Shown: positions 61,002 to 64,000 of the stretch, piece after piece | Numbering within the stretch: position 1 is the first letter of the stretch | Layout: every line of letters starts with the position of its first letter | Program-made: the position numbers and the translations under genes | From: an uncultured Lachnospiraceae bacterium | GTDB lineage: Bacteria; Bacillota; Clostridia; Lachnospirales; Lachnospiraceae | Direction: 5' to 3' | Length of the DNA stretch: 64,000 nt | Assembly: GCA_905197485.1 (NCBI GenBank) | Contig: CAJJYZ010000007.1 | Span: forward strand, 1-64,000 | Notes under the pieces: generated by a model | The model's input: the letters and a program-made list of their open reading frames with translations, nothing else | Told to the model about the DNA's origin: nothing | Database searches by the model: none

Positions 61002-62168
61002 ATGAGAGAGCAGTTAATAGCACAATTTAAAGAAATCTTTGGTTCAGAAGGAGAGATTCGAACATATTTTGCACCGGGACGTGTAAACCTGATTGGGGAG
61101 CATACCGATTATAATGGAGGACATGTGTTCCCATGTGCGCTTACAATCGGAACTTATGCGGTCGTAAGAAAAAGAGAAGATAACAAGTTGAGATTTTATT
61201 CTGTGAATTTCGAGAAGCTGGGAGTGATTGAGTCTGCTCTTGATGACCTTACTCCGTCTAAGCAGGCAGGCTGGACAAACTATCCGAAGGGAGTAATGTG
61301 GGCGTTTGAAGGAAGAGGCTACAAGCTTTCCAATGGACTTGATATCCTGATTTATGGAAATATTCCAAATGGTTCCGGACTTTCTTCTTCTGCGTCTTTG
61401 GAAGTTTTGACAGGCGTGATGTTAAAAGATATGTTTGGATTTGACGTGTCCATGGTTGAGATTGCACAGATTGGACAGTATTCTGAGAATAATTTCAACG
61501 GATGTAATTGTGGAATCATGGACCAGTTTGCAAGCGCTATGGGTAAGAAAGACCATGCGATTTTCCTTGATACGAATACACTGCATTATGAATATGCGCC
61601 GGTTGTTCTGGAAGATGCGAAGATTGTCATCGTGAATAGCAAAGTGAAACATTCCCTGGTAGATTCTGCCTACAATGACAGAAGAAATGAATGTGAGACT
61701 GCGTTGAAAGAACTTCAGAAAGTTGTGGATATCCAGACATTGGGAGATTTGACAGAAGAAGAATTTGAGGCGCACAAAGATGCGATTGAAAGTCCAATCA
61801 GAGTGAAGAGAGCCAGACATGCCGTATATGAGAACCGAAGAACAATCAAAGCGGTTCAGGCATTGAAAGACAACGATATTGAGACATTCGGGAAATTGAT
61901 GAACGCGTCTCATGTTTCGCTTCGGGATGATTACGAAGTATCCTGCGAAGAAATTGATATTCTTGTAAATCTGGCATGGGAGACAGAAGGGGTTATCGGT
62001 TCCCGTATTACAGGAGGCGGATTCGGCGGATGTACAGTTAGCATTGTGAAAAATGATGCGGTAGAAGGTTTCATTTCTACAATCGGAAGTACATATAAAG
62101 AAAAAGTCGGACACGAAGCAGAATTCTATGTGGTAGATATCGGGGACGGCGCAGGGATTCTTCAATAA
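61002..62168 (+). CDS. galK: Galactokinase
   Basis: A 388-residue GHMP kinase that makes galactose-1-phosphate. The galactokinase signature GRVNLIGEHTDYNGG (about 27-41), the ATP loop GSGLSSSASLE (about 125) and the C-terminal GGGFGGCTVS (about 343) are all present. RBS gaaggag. No clear -35/-10 pair is seen upstream beyond a TATAAT at 60952. It is followed by galT 84 bp later. galE is not in the window. Confidence 0.97.
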   Translation: MREQLIAQFKEIFGSEGEIRTYFAPGRVNLIGEHTDYNGGHVFPCALTIGTYAVVRKREDNKLRFYSVNFEKLGVIESALDDLTPSKQAGWTNYPKGVMWAFEGRGYKLSNGLDILIYGNIPNGSGLSSSASLEVLTGVMLKDMFGFDVSMVEIAQIGQYSENNFNGCNCGIMDQFASAMGKKDHAIFLDTNTLHYEYAPVVLEDAKIVIVNSKVKHSLVDSAYNDRRNECETALKELQKVVDIQTLGDLTEEEFEAHKDAIESPIRVKRARHAVYENRRTIKAVQALKDNDIETFGKLMNASHVSLRDDYEVSCEEIDILVNLAWETEGVIGSRITGGGFGGCTVSIVKNDAVEGFISTIGSTYKEKVGHEAEFYVVDIGDGAGILQ

Positions 62169-62219
62169 AATAAAAAACAATTAAGAAATTTAGGAAAATG
62201 ATACGAGAAAAGATAGGAA

Positions 62220-62239
62220 GGCGTGGCGAAGGCCGCGCC
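62220..62239 (+). promoter_or_regulatory. GC-rich hairpin in the galT leader
   Basis: GGCGTGGC-GAAG-GCCGCGCC, an 8-bp stem (one G-U pair) placed 3 bp before the galT ribosome binding site (ggagg at 62243). It stands out in AT-rich surroundings and could mask or set off the RBS. Confidence 0.5.
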
Positions 62240-62252
62240 CTTGGAGGACATT

Positions 62253-63743
62253 ATGCTGAGTAAAAATATCAAACGATTGGTAGAATATGGAATTGCTTCC
62301 GGATTGACACCGGAGTGCGAACGCTTATATACAACAAACTTATTGCTGGATTTGTTTCATGAGGACAGCTACGAAGACGTTTCAATCGAAGGAGAAAGCC
62401 TGGAATTGGAAGAGATTTTGAAAGCGCTTTTAGATGAGGCATGTGAAAGAGGAATCATTGAAGACAGCATCGTATATCGTGATTTGTTCGATACAAAGAT
62501 GATGAATTGTCTGGTACCTCGTCCGGCACAGGTGCAGGAGACGTTTGCGAAAAAATATGAGATTTCTCCGAAGGAGGCGACCGATTATTATTACAAACTG
62601 AGTCAGGACAGCGATTATATCCGTCGTTACCGCGTGAAGAAGGATAGAAAATGGACGGTAGACAGTCCATACGGTGTGATTGACATTACCATCAATCTTT
62701 CCAAACCGGAGAAGGACCCGAAAGCGATTGCGGCAGCTAAGAATGCGAAGGCAAGCAGTTATCCGAAATGTCAGCTTTGTATGGAAAACGAAGGATATGC
62801 AGGACGCGTGAACCATCCGGCGAGAGAGAACCACCGTATTATACCGATTACGGTAAACGACAGCGCATGGGGATTCCAGTACTCTCCATATGTATATTAT
62901 AACGAGCATTGTATCGTATTTAACGGACAACATACGCCGATGAAAATTGAAAAGGCAACGTTTATCAAACTGTTTGACTTTGTAAAACTGTTTCCGCATT
63001 ATTTCCTCGGCTCAAACGCAGACCTTCCGATTGTAGGAGGCTCTATTTTAAGCCACGACCATTTCCAGGGAGGAAATTACACATTTGCGATGGCAAAAGC
63101 TCCAATGGAAGAGACGTTTGTGATTCCGGGATTTGAGAATGTGGAGGTCGGCATTGTACACTGGCCGTTATCCGTACTTCGTCTGAGAGGAAAAGATGAG
63201 AAGGATTTAATCGAACTTGGCGCGCACATTTTAGAAAAATGGCGTGGTTATACGGATGAGGAAGCGTTCATCTTTGCAGAGACAGATGGAGAACCACACA
63301 ACACAATCACTCCGATTGCAAGAAAAATCGGGGATACATTCGAATTAGACCTTGCGCTTCGCAACAATATTACGACGGAAGAGCATCCGCTTGGCGTATA
63401 TCATCCGCACGCGCAGTGGCATAATATCAAGAAAGAAAACATTGGTCTGATTGAAGTGATGGGACTTGCGGTTCTTCCGGCAAGATTAAAAGAAGAGATG
63501 GAGATTCTTGCAGAATATCTTGTGGAAGGAAAAGAGATTACTTCTAACGAGAAGATTGAAAAACATGCAGAGTGGGTGAAAACGTTTCTTCCGAAATACG
63601 ATGTCATTACAAAAGAGAATGTGATGGACATTTTACAGAAGGAAGTCGGACTCGTATTTACACACGTGTTGGAGGATGCAGGTGTGTACAAATGTACGGA
63701 AGAAGGAAGAGAAGCGTTTAAGAGATTTATTGCTACATTATAA
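62253..63743 (+). CDS. galT: UDP-glucose-hexose-1-phosphate uridylyltransferase, class II
   Basis: A 496-residue galT of the Firmicutes type, longer than the enterobacterial class I enzyme (about 350). Typical are the N-terminal LVEYGIASGL, NDSAWGFQYSPYVYYNEHCIVF (split over about 215-236), GGSILSHDHFQGG (about 267) with the active-site His region, and PLGVYHPHAQWHNIKKENIGLIEVMGLAVLP near 380-410 in pieces. ATG 62253 follows ggagg by 5 nt; GTG 62223 lies in the leader hairpin. It converts galactose-1-phosphate to UDP-galactose. The next gene overlaps the stop region. Confidence 0.95.
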   Translation: MLSKNIKRLVEYGIASGLTPECERLYTTNLLLDLFHEDSYEDVSIEGESLELEEILKALLDEACERGIIEDSIVYRDLFDTKMMNCLVPRPAQVQETFAKKYEISPKEATDYYYKLSQDSDYIRRYRVKKDRKWTVDSPYGVIDITINLSKPEKDPKAIAAAKNAKASSYPKCQLCMENEGYAGRVNHPARENHRIIPITVNDSAWGFQYSPYVYYNEHCIVFNGQHTPMKIEKATFIKLFDFVKLFPHYFLGSNADLPIVGGSILSHDHFQGGNYTFAMAKAPMEETFVIPGFENVEVGIVHWPLSVLRLRGKDEKDLIELGAHILEKWRGYTDEEAFIFAETDGEPHNTITPIARKIGDTFELDLALRNNITTEEHPLGVYHPHAQWHNIKKENIGLIEVMGLAVLPARLKEEMEILAEYLVEGKEITSNEKIEKHAEWVKTFLPKYDVITKENVMDILQKEVGLVFTHVLEDAGVYKCTEEGREAFKRFIATL

Positions 63744-63757
63744 TGAAGGACAATCAA

Positions 63758-64000
63758 ATGGATATGAATCAGAAACTGACAGAAGAATTGGGCGTGAAAA
63801 AGTGGCAGGTGGAAGCCGCGGTAAAACTTATCGATGAAGGAAATACCATTCCGTTCATTGCGCGATATAGGAAAGAGGCAACAGGTTCTCTGAATGATGA
63901 ACAGTTGCGGCAATTATTCGAAAGACTGACGTATCTGCGGAATCTGGAAGAGAAGAAAGAACAGGTATTATCCAGTATCGAGGAGCAGGGAAAGCTGACG
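63758..64000 (+). CDS. tex: Tex-family RNA-binding protein, N-terminal part (cut by window end)
   Basis: The first 81 codons of a Tex protein. The segment LIDEGNTIPFIARYRKEATGSLND is the diagnostic N-terminal stretch, here in two parts: VEAAVKLIDEGN and TIPFIARYRKEATG. ATG 63758 is chosen because aagga lies 7 nt upstream; ATG 63743, overlapping the galT stop, is possible. Tex acts on RNA and transcription, often as a stress or toxin-expression factor. The rest lies outside the window. Confidence 0.9.
   Translation, partial: MDMNQKLTEELGVKKWQVEAAVKLIDEGNTIPFIARYRKEATGSLNDEQLRQLFERLTYLRNLEEKKEQVLSSIEEQGKLT

Noticed and set aside
1..64000. CRISPR arrays, insertion sequences, prophage or integrase genes
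   Set aside because: No regularly spaced direct repeats and no transposase, integrase or phage structural genes were seen on either strand.

Overview
The window looks like a chromosomal segment of a low-to-mid-GC Gram-positive anaerobe of the Clostridia, most likely Lachnospiraceae. The reasons are strong AGGAGG-type ribosome binding sites, an [FeFe] hydrogenase, a class II-type galT, a clostridial kdp layout with tiny hydrophobic genes, DUF1846 and the DUF969/DUF979 pair, and no respiratory genes. The species cannot be fixed from sequence alone.

Layout. 1-300: the 3' end of a 23S rRNA gene, with a terminator and no 5S gene after it. 397-6042: a xanthine/uracil permease broken by an internal deletion, then a heterodimeric ABC exporter and a probable acyltransferase. 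6043-13453: a TetR-type regulator divergent from an operon for a large M14 peptidase, a DUF969/DUF979 transporter (5-oxoproline type), an M29 aminopeptidase and pyroglutamyl peptidase. 13454-14997: a hairpin-rich spacer, a RelE/ParE-Phd/YefM toxin-antitoxin pair and a small lipoprotein. 15057-18780: DUF1846 protein and FtsH. 18809-38378: an aldose-epimerase-like protein divergent from an 18.5 kb run of 14 co-directional genes: FadR-type regulator, PLP lyase, GH36 alpha-galactosidase, Gfo/Idh/MocA oxidoreductase, OppABCDF peptide importer, PepV-like dipeptidase, GH38 alpha-mannosidase, M42 aminopeptidase, D-lyxose/mannose-type isomerase and PfkB sugar kinase. None of its enzymes has a signal peptide. 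I read it as a system that imports small glycopeptides and takes them apart inside the cell. 38448-41100: a zinc-ribbon membrane protein, an ArsC/Spx-like gene with an in-frame TGA at the catalytic Cys position (probable selenocysteine), and a single-ORF SfsA-MutY fusion. 41119-42090: a small membrane protein and a PAP2 phosphatase. 42338-51967: the kdp potassium-uptake locus with KdpD divided over two genes. 51954-57101: a lipid kinase and a second heterodimeric ABC exporter. 57235-60803: a two-gene [FeFe] hydrogenase with a GltD-like flavoprotein. 61002-64000: galK, galT and the start of tex.

Two whole-window observations stand out. First, reading by eye I find the tetranucleotide GATC only 15 times in 64 kb: once at 25641, and 14 times between 44112 and 47672 (3' end of kdpA, kdpB, kdpC, 5' part of kdpD). 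By composition a few hundred would be expected. This points to long-term selection against GATC in this genome and to a recently imported kdp segment. Second, the TGA at 38978-38980 has the position, context and downstream hairpin expected of a selenocysteine codon.

The genes form a fermentative, peptide- and glycan-scavenging picture. Peptides enter through Opp and are cut by PepV, M42, M29, M14 and Pcp. Galactose released by GH36 can enter GalK/GalT. Mannose released by GH38 can be isomerised and phosphorylated to fructose-6-phosphate. Excess reductant can leave as hydrogen.
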